From: Coprenecus sp949297365
Lineage (GTDB): Bacteria; Bacteroidota; Bacteroidia; Bacteroidales; UBA932
Reading direction: 5' to 3'
Length of the DNA: 64,000 nucleotides
Assembly (NCBI GenBank): GCA_963931055.1
Contig: OZ006987.1
Location: forward strand, 1,240,001-1,304,000
The notes below the pieces were generated by a model. The model saw nothing but the letters and a program-made list of their open reading frames with translations, was not told where the DNA came from and ran no database searches. The position numbers were made by a program, and so were the translations under genes. Shown here one piece after another: positions 35,646-44,577 of this stretch (positions within the stretch are counted from its first letter, which is position 1; each line of letters begins with the position of its first letter).

Positions 35646-37025
35646 TCATTTTGTGCGGAGGCGGAGGAAGGAGAAGAGGGCAGCGCAGACGGTGAGGGCT
35701 CCGGCCAGGAGCATGGCGTCATGGGGAGCCTTGTCCCCGAAAAGATGGAAGAGCAGGGCCACCAGGGAGGCTCCGACAGCCTGACCTGTAAGGCGGGCCG
35801 TGGAAAGCATACCGCTCGCGCTGCCGGCCCGGTGATTGGGAGCGGAGCTGAGCAGCATGTGGTTGTTGGGCGACTGGAAGAAACCGAAGCCGGCCCCGCA
35901 CATCATCAGCCTCCATGCGATATCCAGATGTGAGGCATCCTCGGGTATGTACGAGAGCAGGAAACAGCCGGCACTCATCAGCAGCAGACCCAGTCCGCCC
36001 AGCAGTCCGGGATGTACACGGTCGCTGAGCGAGCCTGAAAGAGGGGCCACGAACATCACGATGAACGGCCAGGAAGTCATCACCACTCCGGTCTCCACGG
36101 CATTCATTCCGAAAGTATGGAGCAACAGGAAAGGCATACCCACCAGGGCCAGCATCTGGGCTGTATAGGAGACTATGCTGGTAATCACCGACATCGAGAA
36201 CATCGGAATACGCAGCAGGTCGAACGGCAGCATCGGATACCTGCGGTGGAGCTGGGTCCTGACGTAGAACCAGCCCGACACCAGCAGAAACGCCGCTCCT
36301 ATAAGCACCGTACTGAGCCGGCCATCATGCGAGTACAGCTCTATGCAGCCTATCAGCAGGCCGAATACGAGCACATTGAGCAGCGCGTCCTTGATGTTGA
36401 ACTTCCGTCCGAGGACATGAGTGGGATTGTCCGGCAGGAAACGCCAGCCCATCATAAAAGTGACGATGCCCATAGGGATATTGATCGCAAACAGCCACGG
36501 CCAGGATGCCACGGACAGTATGGCGGCCGCTATCGAAGGGCCGGAGACCGCCGACAGGGCCACCACAGTAGCGTTGAGGCTGACGCCTTTTCCGAGATGC
36601 CGCTTGGGAAAGACCAGCTTGGCGATGGAGGTATTGACGCTCATCATCATCGAGGCCCCCAGGCCCTGGAATGCGCGGGAAGCTATCAGCATCGGCAGAC
36701 TGTGCGAGAGCGTGCAGAACACCGATGCGACAGTAAAGACCGCCACACCGCCCAGGTAGACCCGCTTGTAGCTGTACAGCTCCCCCAGTGTAGAGAATGG
36801 CAGCAGGGTCATCATGATCACCAGCTGAAAGGCATTGACCACCCAGATAGAGTCGGCCGAGGAGACACCCAGCTGCTGCGCGATAGTCGGCAGGGCCACG
36901 TTGCAGATATTGCCGTCCACCACCGACAGGAAGATGCCGCAGAAGATGGATATCATCGCATAGATGAGCTGAGGCCGGTGCAGACCGTCCCACTCCAGAT
37001 TACCGGTGATTCTTTCCTCTTCCAT
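35646..37025 (-). CDS. DHA2-type MFS exporter, copy 1
   Basis: 459 residues with about 14 membrane helices, the EmrB/QacA (DHA2) type. Motif C-like sequence GPSIAAAILSVASWPWLF is in TM5, and TM1 has the motif D1 region DGNICNVALPTIAQQ. Charged motif A between TM2 and TM3 is reduced (GELYSYKRVY). DHA2 members export drugs, bile salts or dyes by proton antiport; the actual substrate is unknown. It is a clear paralogue of the next minus-strand gene, alike over the full length even at DNA level near the 3' end. Its own promoter (TACTTTTG) is at 37036-37043. Confidence 0.93.
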   Translation of the reverse strand: MEEERITGNLEWDGLHRPQLIYAMISIFCGIFLSVVDGNICNVALPTIAQQLGVSSADSIWVVNAFQLVIMMTLLPFSTLGELYSYKRVYLGGVAVFTVASVFCTLSHSLPMLIASRAFQGLGASMMMSVNTSIAKLVFPKRHLGKGVSLNATVVALSAVSGPSIAAAILSVASWPWLFAINIPMGIVTFMMGWRFLPDNPTHVLGRKFNIKDALLNVLVFGLLIGCIELYSHDGRLSTVLIGAAFLLVSGWFYVRTQLHRRYPMLPFDLLRIPMFSMSVITSIVSYTAQMLALVGMPFLLLHTFGMNAVETGVVMTSWPFIVMFVAPLSGSLSDRVHPGLLGGLGLLLMSAGCFLLSYIPEDASHLDIAWRLMMCGAGFGFFQSPNNHMLLSSAPNHRAGSASGMLSTARLTGQAVGASLVALLFHLFGDKAPHDAMLLAGALTVCAALFSFLRLRTK

Positions 37026-37035
37026 TTAACTGCAA

Positions 37036-37043
37036 CAAAAGTA
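37036..37043 (-). promoter_or_regulatory. Promoter -7 element of DHA2 copy 1
   Basis: The minus strand reads TACTTTTG, a TAnnTTTG match 11 bp before the start; the following bases (tacgcaaaat on plus) match those before copy 2. Confidence 0.55.
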
Positions 37044-37218
37044 CGCAAAATAGAGAAACGGCAAGCAAGAGAGCATACTCTTTTTGTAACCCGCCAGCAA
37101 TCAATGGCTTAGCGACACAGTGCATTCTTTTGGGGGTGTGCGGATTGCTCCGGAAACGCACATCGGTCTGGTAACATACTGATCAGCGAGTGGTTACATT
37201 TTCGTGGCGCTGCAGTAC

Positions 37219-38646
37219 CTACCGTTCATTCACAAGTGGGCGGAAGCCGAGACGGCTGACCGAGGACAATGCTCCGCAGATAGTCAGAATGCCAGCCAGA
37301 AGCATGGCGTCATGGGGAGCACCGTCTCCGAAGAGATGGAAGAACAGGGCGACGAGGGCCGCACCGGTGGACTGACCCACAAGACGGGCCGTAGCCAGCA
37401 TACCGCCGGCACTTCCGGCGCGGTGATTGGGGGCCGAGCTGAGCAGCATGTGGTTGTTGGGCGACTGGAAGAAACCGAAGCCGGCTCCGCACATCATCAG
37501 CCTCCACGCGATATCCAGATGCGAGGCATCATCGGGGATGAACGAGAGCAGGAAACAGCCCGCACTCATCAGCAGCAGGCCGAAAAGTCCGAGCAGTCCC
37601 GGATGTACCTTACCGATAAGCGAGCCGGCCAGCGGGGCCACGAACACGATGACCAGCGGCCAGGAGGTCATCAGCAGTCCGGTCTCCACGGCATTCATTC
37701 CAAAAGTGTGCAGCAGCATGAAGGGTATGGCCACCATCGCCATCATCTGCGCCGTAAAGGAGACGATGCTGGTGACTACAGACATCGTGAACACCGGGAT
37801 GCGCAGAAGGTCGAATGGCAGCATCGGATACTTCCGGTCAAGCTGGCTCCGTACATAGATATAGCCCAAAACCAGAAGCAGAGCCACGCCTATGAGCACT
37901 ACGGTGGGCCTTGCTCCGTGGGAATACATCTCGATGCAGCCTATAAGCAGACCGAAGACGGCGGCATTGAGCAGCGCGTCCTTGAAATTGAAATGCCGGC
38001 CCCGGACATGGGTCGGATTGTCCGGCAGATGCTTCCATGCCATGAAGAAAGTCACTATCCCCACCGGGATGTTGATGGCGAAGAGCCAGGGCCATTCGGC
38101 AAATGAGAGGATCCCGGCCGCCACCGTCGGGCCGGCAACCGATGCCAGAGCCACCACCGTGGCATTGAGTCCGACACCACGGCCGAGGTATTTCTTCGGA
38201 TAGGAGATCTTCACCAGAGTGGTGTTGACGCTCATCATCATAGCCGCGCCTATGCCCTGAAAGACCCTGGAGGCCACCAGCAGGGGCAGGGTATGTGAGA
38301 AAGAGCAGAAAAACGAACCTATGGTGAACAGCACCACTCCTGAGACATAGACACGCTTGTAGCTCAGAAGCTCTCCGAGCGAAGAGAATGCCAGCAGGGT
38401 CATCATGATCACCAGCTGGAACGAATTGACCACCCAGATAGAATCGGCCGACGACACCCCGAGCTCCTGCGCGATGGTGGGCAGGGCCACGTTGCAGATA
38501 TTGCCGTCCATCACCGACAGAAAGATACCGCACCAGAGTGACGCCACGGCATAGTATATCTTCGGGCGGTGCAGCCCGTCCCACTGCAGATTTCCGACGA
38601 CGGTCTCCTCCTGTTCCGTACCTGACTTCAATTCCACCTTTTTCAT
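37219..38646 (-). CDS. DHA2-type MFS exporter, copy 2
   Basis: 475 residues from ATG 38646; a start nine codons upstream at 38673 would cover the promoter. Same 14-helix DHA2 architecture as copy 1, with identical blocks such as SSADSIWVVN and MMCGAGFGFFQSPNNHMLLSSAPNHRAGSA. N-terminal residues before TM1 differ (extra KSGTEQEETVV). The pair arose by tandem duplication and has since diverged moderately. Each copy keeps its own promoter, so they may answer to different signals or carry different substrates (inference). Confidence 0.93.
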   Translation of the reverse strand: MKKVELKSGTEQEETVVGNLQWDGLHRPKIYYAVASLWCGIFLSVMDGNICNVALPTIAQELGVSSADSIWVVNSFQLVIMMTLLAFSSLGELLSYKRVYVSGVVLFTIGSFFCSFSHTLPLLVASRVFQGIGAAMMMSVNTTLVKISYPKKYLGRGVGLNATVVALASVAGPTVAAGILSFAEWPWLFAINIPVGIVTFFMAWKHLPDNPTHVRGRHFNFKDALLNAAVFGLLIGCIEMYSHGARPTVVLIGVALLLVLGYIYVRSQLDRKYPMLPFDLLRIPVFTMSVVTSIVSFTAQMMAMVAIPFMLLHTFGMNAVETGLLMTSWPLVIVFVAPLAGSLIGKVHPGLLGLFGLLLMSAGCFLLSFIPDDASHLDIAWRLMMCGAGFGFFQSPNNHMLLSSAPNHRAGSAGGMLATARLVGQSTGAALVALFFHLFGDGAPHDAMLLAGILTICGALSSVSRLGFRPLVNER

Positions 38647-38654
38647 ACCGGCGG

Positions 38655-38662
38655 CAAATGTA
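38655..38662 (-). promoter_or_regulatory. Promoter -7 element of DHA2 copy 2
   Basis: The minus strand reads TACATTTG, a full TAnnTTTG match, 9 bp upstream of the chosen start. Confidence 0.55.
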
Positions 38663-38844
38663 CGCAAAATCATACAGCGCTGTCACTACCGGTTAATCTT
38701 CTTCCTATACCGGATTACCATTTTCGTAAATTTATTTATGGTTATCCGCAAAGATTCCCCCTGGTAGACCTCATACAGCTGAAGCTGGACTGAGCAGGAG
38801 ATGCCGGCGCGAGGCTCTACCCTGTCCGCTGTCATGCAACTCGC

Positions 38845-39045
38845 CGCTATACATTCTCGTCAACTTGCCACTATACATTTTCGTTGTATTGCATTTTATT
38901 GATTATCAAGATGTTCTGCTTTTGCAAGAATGTTAGAAGCTCCGATTTTCCTCAAAATACGGCATTTGGGGATGCTCCTTACATTTTGTGATTTTGTCAA
39001 CATCAGGATTTACAGGTATTTCTGACCTAACGAAAATGTATAGTG
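38845..39045. repeat. IS-like terminal repeats, transposase absent
   Basis: CACTATACATTTTCGTT at 38869-38885 is repeated as a perfect 17-bp inverted copy at 39029-39045. A degenerate direct copy (14 of 17) lies 24 bp outside the left one (38845-38861). Multiple terminal repeats of this kind resemble IS21-type ends. The 143 bp between the inverted copies is AT-rich and encodes nothing, so this is a MITE-like or deleted insertion sequence. Confidence 0.6.
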
Positions 39046-39396
39046 ACATTTGGCACTGTGCCGTGATACGTCAACTGTGTCGTGACACGTCGCGGGACTT
39101 TTACTCCGCACCGTGAGTGCCCGGCTTTGAGGATTGTGTCTGGCAGGCAGGTGCAGTTATTACCGGACAGACCGCAGAGAAGGTTATGCTGCCGTCTCCG
39201 ATTTCAGGGACATGTTTGCCTCTTATAGCTGCCCTCCTTTGCCAGGCCATAGGATCAAGGCTGGGGATGCCGCCGGGTAGGGACTCCCGGCCTTTCCCAG
39301 CGGCTTTCATCCAAGTCCATGGCCATATCCGAAACACCTATCCTGTGCCACATAATAACAACTCACTTGTACTCAAGAATATATGCAATAAGGCCG

Positions 39397-39451
39397 AGGA
39401 CAGGGGTGGCCGAAAACCGTCAAAATGTCCGGAATCCGCCACCCCTATCCT
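39397..39451. repeat. Inverted repeat, 14-bp stem
   Basis: AGGACAGGGGTGGC (39397-39410) is complementary to GCCACCCCTATCCT (39438-39451) with one mismatch; loop of 27 bases. No T-tract, so not a standard terminator. Confidence 0.7.
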
Positions 39452-39564
39452 CCGCGCCATTTTGCATTCGCTTAGTTATCAGGGACTTCGCAAAAACAGC
39501 GGAGGACAGGTCCTCGGCAGACACTGCCATCTCCCCCCCATGCGGCCATCCTCCCTGGCCCCAC

Positions 39565-39710
39565 CGGGAAAGTGAACCGCTTTCACACGAATTCCGGGCA
39601 CTTTTCCCCGGCGAATCCGCATAGCCCGCTCATTCTTCTGACAGCGTTGTAGGCAGGCGGTCGAAAAGACCGGGCCGAGGGCGGCAAGCCTTTTCTCCCC
39701 GCCTGCCTCC
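39565..39710. repeat. Composite palindromic intergenic element, copy 1
   Basis: Part one (39565-39609) is a 45-bp imperfect palindrome of the gggaaagtgaaccg...cacttttcccc type also found at 55861 and 56314. CTGACAGC follows at about 39637. Part two (about 39653-39710) is a long hairpin with GGCAGGCGG / CCGCCTGCC ends and an inner GAAAAGACC...CTTTTC. On the reverse strand the inner sequence matches the hairpin of copy 2 (GCCGCCCTCGGC core). It is non-coding. Confidence 0.7.
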
Positions 39711-39794
39711 ACGACGTCCCCGTCACCTGCGGCATCCTGCACCGATGTATTTACGGAATGTGCGGACATACATTCTCTTTGACTGTCCTTGGGG

Positions 39795-39802
39795 TATCTT
39801 TG
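39795..39802 (+). promoter_or_regulatory. Promoter -7 element before the broken RhuM gene
   Basis: TATCTTTG, 28 bp before ATG 39831; the surrounding 26 bp resemble 9262-9287 in the tRNA-Pro element. Confidence 0.55.
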
Positions 39803-39830
39803 CGGATAATCATATTAAATTACTTGAGAC

Positions 39831-40111
39831 ATGGAGCAGAATGAGAAGATTGTAATTTACCAGACTGCCGACGGGCAGACTAGAATCGATGTGAAACTGG
39901 AGAATGACACCGTATGGCTGTCACAAAGCCAGATGGCTGAACTTTTTCAAAAAGATCAGTCCGTAATAGCGCGGCACACAGTTCCGCATCTGGGCCAATC
40001 AGGTGCTCAACGCTCGTTGCTCTCACGCTTATGATAGCAGAGAGCCGTATGGAAGAGATGGACATGATGCTCAAGGTTATTGTTAATCTCATTAACAAGA
40101 ACAACCAATAA
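39831..40111 (+). pseudogene. RhuM-family gene with internal deletion and frameshifts
   Basis: From ATG 39831 the first 48 codons match the N-terminus of RhuM-family proteins (IVIYQT-DGQT-IDV-LENDTVWLSQ-QMAELF). The sequence then jumps: in frame +1 from 39976 it reads TQFRIWANQVL, a conserved segment that lies well inside intact RhuM proteins of about 330 residues. From about 40020 a third frame reads an open tail ending NLINKNNQ at 40111, of unclear origin. RhuM proteins occur in pathogenicity islands and beside restriction or TA systems; function unknown. This copy cannot be functional. Confidence 0.75.
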
Positions 40112-40125
40112 TCTATATTTATTGT

Positions 40126-40133
40126 TAAATTTG
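40126..40133 (+). promoter_or_regulatory. Promoter -7 element of the M49-like peptidase gene
   Basis: TAAATTTG, a TAnnTTTG match, 31 bp before ATG 40165. Confidence 0.6.
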
Positions 40134-40164
40134 CAGGAAGTACAAAACTCAAATATTGCGATAA

Positions 40165-41814
40165 ATGAACATCAACACCACAGCCAAATCCGTCTGCGCT
40201 GCCCTTATCGGGGCTGCAGCAGTTGCAGGAGTGACCTCCTGCGCGGGAAACCGGACAGAATCACCCATGAAGCAGAAAGTAGAGGAGTACGCTCCCTTTG
40301 AACTGACATCGCCGCTGGCCGCCCAGCTGAGCGACAACGAGAGGCAGATCGTGGAACTTTTCTTCCAGATCGGCCAGATCGCCGATGATCTGTTCTGGCA
40401 GCAGACATTCGGGGACAAGAGCCTGATGGACCAGGTCGCCGATCCATACGCCAGGCAGTTCGCCTACATCAACTACGGCCCCTGGGACCGTCTCGATGAC
40501 AACAAGCCCTTCATCGACGGCTACGGAGCAAAACCCGATGTATGCACCTACTACCCCGCCGACATCACCCTCGAGGAGTTCAACGCATATGACAACCCTG
40601 ACAAGTCATCCTGGTACACAGTGCTCCGCCGCGATGAGAACGGCAAACTGAAGACCGTATGGTACCACGAGGAGTACGCCGAGCAGGTGAACCGTATGTG
40701 TGAGCTCATGCAGCAGGCCGCCGACCTGGCCGAGGATCCGGGCCTGAAAAACTATCTGCTCAAACGCATCGAGTCTTTCAGGACTGACGATTACCTCCCC
40801 AGTGACCTGGCCTGGATGGACATGAAGGACAGCAGGATAGACTTCGTCATCGGCCCTATCGAGAGCTACGACGACAAGTTCCAGGAGACCAAGACTTCCT
40901 ACGAGGCCTTCATCCTGCTCAAGGACACCGAGCGCAGCAAGGACCTGGCCAAGTTCGTAGCCATGCTTCCTGCCCTGCAGAAGGAGCTGCCCTGCAAGCC
41001 TGAGTACAAGACTTTCGTGCCCGGCACCTCCTCCGACCTCAACGTCTATGACGTGGTCTACTACGCCGGAGACTGCAACGCCGGCAGCAAGACCATCGCC
41101 ATCAACCTGCCCAACGACGAGCGCGTACACGCCATGAAGGGCACCCGCCGCCTCCAGCTGCGCAACTCGATGCAGGCCAAGTTCGACAAAATCCTCCTCC
41201 CCATCGGTGAGCTGATACTCGCACCCGAAGACCACGAGCACCTGAAATTCGATGCCTTCTTCTGGAACGTAACCTTCCACGAAGTAGCTCACGGCCTGGG
41301 CATCAAGGAGACCATCAACGGCAAGGGCAGCGTAGACGCGGCCATGGGCACCGAGAAGACCTCCTGGGAAGAGGCCAAGGCCGACATCCTCGGACTATTC
41401 ATGGTATGCAACCTCATAGAGAAAGGCGAGATTACCGGTATCAGCATTGAGGATGCCGTCACCACCTATATCGCGGGCATCTTCCGCTCGGTACGTTTCG
41501 GAGCCGCATCGTCACACGGCAAGGCCAATATGATGTGCTTCAACTTTATGGAGCAGCAGGGAGCCTTCTCCCGCAATGCCGACGGCCTCTACGTAATCGA
41601 CTTCGAGAAGTCCAAGGCAGCCATCAACGCATGGGCCGACCTCATCCTGACCACCCAGGGCAACGGTGACGTCAAGTTCGCCACCGAGTTCCGCGAGAAG
41701 AACGGCGGCATCACCCCCGCCCTCCAGGCCGACCTCGACCGCATCAACGCCGCCGGTATCCCTAAGGACATCTTCTTCCTCCAGGGTCCCGATGTTCTCT
41801 TCGGCACCAAGTAG
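40165..41814 (+). CDS. M49-like (dipeptidyl-peptidase III-type) zinc metallopeptidase lipoprotein
   Basis: 549 residues with lipobox GVTSC (Cys26). The zinc motif is HEVAH at 372-376 (canonical M49 enzymes have a one-residue-longer HExxxH), and the third ligand region is EEAKAD at 402-407, matching the M49 EExxAD motif. M49 enzymes remove dipeptides from peptide N-termini; many Bacteroidota members are annotated as Zn-dependent hydrolases. Probably exported and anchored in the envelope for peptide scavenging (inference). Its last 23 bp overlap the DUF3089 gene. Residues from about 126 to the end are duplicated at 51603-52877 with only three amino-acid differences seen. Confidence 0.88.
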   Translation: MNINTTAKSVCAALIGAAAVAGVTSCAGNRTESPMKQKVEEYAPFELTSPLAAQLSDNERQIVELFFQIGQIADDLFWQQTFGDKSLMDQVADPYARQFAYINYGPWDRLDDNKPFIDGYGAKPDVCTYYPADITLEEFNAYDNPDKSSWYTVLRRDENGKLKTVWYHEEYAEQVNRMCELMQQAADLAEDPGLKNYLLKRIESFRTDDYLPSDLAWMDMKDSRIDFVIGPIESYDDKFQETKTSYEAFILLKDTERSKDLAKFVAMLPALQKELPCKPEYKTFVPGTSSDLNVYDVVYYAGDCNAGSKTIAINLPNDERVHAMKGTRRLQLRNSMQAKFDKILLPIGELILAPEDHEHLKFDAFFWNVTFHEVAHGLGIKETINGKGSVDAAMGTEKTSWEEAKADILGLFMVCNLIEKGEITGISIEDAVTTYIAGIFRSVRFGAASSHGKANMMCFNFMEQQGAFSRNADGLYVIDFEKSKAAINAWADLILTTQGNGDVKFATEFREKNGGITPALQADLDRINAAGIPKDIFFLQGPDVLFGTK

Positions 41815-42763
41815 ATCCGCAGTGCTGCTGCTCATGTTGGCGGCACTCACAACAGTTACAGTATCGTCCTGCCGCACCCAAAGCGGCGGGACTGATACTT
41901 TTATACCCGCAGCTCCCGACTGGTCAGACAAGGCGGCCTGGTATATCTCAGAGCCTGCAACGGCCCAGGAAGCGGACATTTTCTACATCCTGCCCACCTG
42001 CGTCTGGAACTGGACCGCTGAGGACGGACAGCTCTGCCGCTATTCGGACTACAGCCGCACCGACCACATAGAGGCATTCCTGCCCTCGGTCAAACTGGCT
42101 GAGGACATCTTCGCCCAGGGACAATACGGCTTCTACTGCCCCTACTACCGGCAGATAACCCTCAACGTCTGGATGGACGGCGAAGAGGCTGTAGAAGAGC
42201 TGTTCCCGCTGTCAATGGAGGATGTCAGCGAGTCATTTGACTATTATCTGGAACATTACAATAACGGCAGGCCCTTCGTCCTAGCCGGATTCAGCCAGGG
42301 CGGCAAGGCAGTGGTGGAACTGGTCAAGCATCTCCCGGCAGAAGCCTATGAACGGATGGCCGCTGCCTACGCCATCGGCTACCGCATCTCGGACGAGGAG
42401 CTGGCGCAATACCCCCAACTGCTTCCAGCCACAGACTCGACCGGCACCGGCACCATCATCTGCTACAACTCCGTCGCCGCTCCGGAAGCCGCCTGCGGGG
42501 TACTTTCCCCCAGCGATGTCTGCATCAATCCGGTGAACTGGACCACTGACGCCACCCCTGCAGTCCTCAACGACTCGGTAACCGTCACCGTAGATACCGT
42601 CAATCACCTGCTGATAGTGGACGGCCTGGACCCGGAGCATTACTACTCACCGTCCCTGGCATCGACATTCCCCCTGGGCAACTATCACCTGCAGGAACTT
42701 ACCCTGTATCAGGAGCACCTGCGCAGAAATACCGCTCTACGGCTATATTATTTTGAAAAATGA
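40540..42763 (+). repeat. Duplicated M49-DUF3089 segment, copy 1
   Basis: Corresponds to 51603-53826. DNA is nearly identical from 40540 to about 42160, after which the copies drift apart through the DUF3089 C-terminal half. The left breakpoint is sharp and lies inside the M49 gene. Confidence 0.9.
41792..42763 (+). CDS. DUF3089 alpha/beta-hydrolase lipoprotein, copy 1
   Basis: 323 residues from ATG 41792. This start lies inside the M49 3' end but gives a lipoprotein signal (TVSSC, Cys27), and the same start exists in the second copy; an upstream extension to 41666 would be antisense-like low-complexity sequence. The DUF3089 domain carries the nucleophile elbow GFSQGG (Ser168). The start of the mature part (DWSDKAAWYI...ADIFYILPT) is typical. 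The family is lipase/esterase-like; substrate unknown. Coupled to M49 by a 23-bp overlap, so the peptidase and hydrolase probably act together outside the cell (inference). Confidence 0.87.
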   Translation: MFSSAPSRSAVLLLMLAALTTVTVSSCRTQSGGTDTFIPAAPDWSDKAAWYISEPATAQEADIFYILPTCVWNWTAEDGQLCRYSDYSRTDHIEAFLPSVKLAEDIFAQGQYGFYCPYYRQITLNVWMDGEEAVEELFPLSMEDVSESFDYYLEHYNNGRPFVLAGFSQGGKAVVELVKHLPAEAYERMAAAYAIGYRISDEELAQYPQLLPATDSTGTGTIICYNSVAAPEAACGVLSPSDVCINPVNWTTDATPAVLNDSVTVTVDTVNHLLIVDGLDPEHYYSPSLASTFPLGNYHLQELTLYQEHLRRNTALRLYYFEK

Positions 42764-42765
42764 GT

Positions 42766-42773
42766 TAACTTTG
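42766..42773 (+). promoter_or_regulatory. Promoter -7 element of the caspase-like gene
   Basis: TAACTTTG lies just after the DUF3089 stop and 25 bp before ATG 42799, giving the downstream unit its own promoter. Neither the promoter nor the gene is present after copy 2. Confidence 0.6.
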
Positions 42774-42798
42774 CCGTCTACGCTCAAGAACTTAAAAT

Positions 42799-44577
42799 AT
42801 GAGAAGGATTTTTTCGACAATAATCGGTATCATACTGGGAACAACTTTATTATCTGCACAGAATCTGATCGGACAGCAGGACACTGCCTCCGGGTTGTGG
42901 GGATTCAAGGACTCCACCGGCAACTGGGTCATTGCCCCTGAGTTCAACTTTGCCAGTCAGTTCTCCGAAGGTCTGGCCGGTGTGTGCATGAATGGGAAAT
43001 GGGGGTATATCAACCCAGAGGGAGAAGTTGCAATCCCTTGCCAGTTCGATGACGCCACATATTTCTCAGAAAAACTTGCGGGCGCATGTAAAGACGGAAA
43101 ATGGGGCTTCATCAACCGAAGCGGTGCCATGGTCATCCCGTTCCAATACGAGGAGATACGGTCGTTCATCGACGGACTCGCCCCCGTAAAGGAGAACGGC
43201 GAGTGGAGCTTTATAGACAGCTGCGGATACCATTACAACAGTAAGAGCGAATATTTCCCGTTTTATGCCAAAAGCATAATAGAGCCGCACGTCAACAAAT
43301 GGCAGCAGAAAGGCAGATACGAGAAAACGGAGGACTATCTCGAAAGAGTCAACAGCTCCACCAGACAGAAGTTCATCGACAGCCTTACGCTCATCGTAAG
43401 AAACAGTTTTATCAGCAGAAACACCAAGAACCTGCGTACAGCGCAGAAACTCATCGACTACGATGCCGACAATGAGGTCTTCCTGATAAATGACACCCGC
43501 TTCGGAGAGATTCTCGTTCCTGTCCCTATTGACAGAGCACCCGAGTTCGAACACCAGTTCTCCTCTCTTAGGAAACAGAGCGAGTACGGTATCGCTGACG
43601 GCCATCTGGCACTCACTTCAGTGACTTATCTCATGGCCGACGGAAGCACTTTCACCTACAGCGACGACTCTGACATACAGTATGCTGATGTAAATATCGA
43701 ATATCAGTTCGATCCCGTGGACATCAATATGGACCGAGGACAGGACACCAGAGACAATTTACGCAGGACTGGTTCCAGAACCCTGACAGTAGGCCGTTCG
43801 GCAGTAGATACGGACATTCCCAGGACCGGCAGGGTTGCCGAAAACACCTTCGCAGTCATCATAGCCAATGAGAATTACGACACGGAATCCAGCGTAGAGT
43901 TTGCCGGAAACGACGGAACTGTATTCAGTCAGTACTGCGAACAGACTTTGGGTATCCCCGAATCCAATATACACATAGTCTACGACGCGACTCTCAACAA
44001 CATACGCGCACAGGTCAACTGGCTCAGCAATGTAGGCAACGCCTGGAAAGGCGAGGCAAGGCTGATATTCTACTATGCCGGTCACGGTATTCCGGACGAG
44101 TCCTCAAAAGAGGCTTACATCCTGCCTTCTGACGGTTACGGCAGCGATGTCGCCACAGGATACAGACTCAGCGAACTGTACTCCCAACTCTCATCCATCC
44201 CCTCGCAGAGTACCGTGGTCTTTCTGGACGCATGTTTCTCCGGAGCCAGCCGCGATGACGGTATGCTCTCGTCAGTGAGAGGCGTGGCCATCAAGGTCAG
44301 GAACAACATTCCCGACGGTCGCCTGATAGTGTTCTCCGCTGCCCAGAAAGACGAGACCGCACTGCCGTACAACGAGATGGGACACGGAATGTTCACCTAT
44401 TTCCTACTGGATAAACTGCGGGAAACCAAAGGTGACGTTACTTTGGGAGAACTCAGCGACTACATAAAGGAGATGGTGGGCAAGCAGTCCATAGTCTCAA
44501 AATACCGCAAACCTCAGACTCCCGGTGTAACCGTCGGAAAAGAACTGGAGAATCTATGGCGCGGGATAAAACTCTGA
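42799..44577 (+). CDS. Exported WG-repeat and caspase-like (C14) protein
   Basis: 592 residues with a signal peptide cut near SAQ (about residue 20). Residues 32-140 hold WG repeats (GLWGFKDSTGNWVI, GKWGYINPEGE, GKWGFINRSGA, EWSFIDS). A middle region of about 190 residues has no known domain. The C-terminal caspase-like domain (about 348-590) has the catalytic pair His429 (YYAGHG) and Cys479 (DACFSG). Bacterial orthocaspases usually cut after Arg or Lys. WG repeats likely bind a partner. It is followed with a 22-bp overlap by a TPR-HTH regulator, hinting that the two function together. An exported caspase beside a C10 protease is unusual. Confidence 0.9.
   Translation: MRRIFSTIIGIILGTTLLSAQNLIGQQDTASGLWGFKDSTGNWVIAPEFNFASQFSEGLAGVCMNGKWGYINPEGEVAIPCQFDDATYFSEKLAGACKDGKWGFINRSGAMVIPFQYEEIRSFIDGLAPVKENGEWSFIDSCGYHYNSKSEYFPFYAKSIIEPHVNKWQQKGRYEKTEDYLERVNSSTRQKFIDSLTLIVRNSFISRNTKNLRTAQKLIDYDADNEVFLINDTRFGEILVPVPIDRAPEFEHQFSSLRKQSEYGIADGHLALTSVTYLMADGSTFTYSDDSDIQYADVNIEYQFDPVDINMDRGQDTRDNLRRTGSRTLTVGRSAVDTDIPRTGRVAENTFAVIIANENYDTESSVEFAGNDGTVFSQYCEQTLGIPESNIHIVYDATLNNIRAQVNWLSNVGNAWKGEARLIFYYAGHGIPDESSKEAYILPSDGYGSDVATGYRLSELYSQLSSIPSQSTVVFLDACFSGASRDDGMLSSVRGVAIKVRNNIPDGRLIVFSAAQKDETALPYNEMGHGMFTYFLLDKLRETKGDVTLGELSDYIKEMVGKQSIVSKYRKPQTPGVTVGKELENLWRGIKL

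Larger units (their letters stand above)
38690..39830. other. Gene-free region rich in repeats and relics
   Basis: About 1.1 kb with no supportable gene. It holds IS-like inverted repeats (38845-39045), a 20-bp direct repeat pair (39055-39094), a 14-bp-stem inverted repeat (39397-39451), and a composite palindromic element (39565-39710) related to one at 55861-56055. The longest open frame (39117-39575, plus) runs through two of these palindromes and has no family resemblance. Confidence 0.7.

Noticed and set aside
39117..39575. Open frame of 152 codons on the plus strand
   Set aside because: It crosses two palindromic repeats, has no signal, domain or plausible composition, and no promoter; treated as chance.
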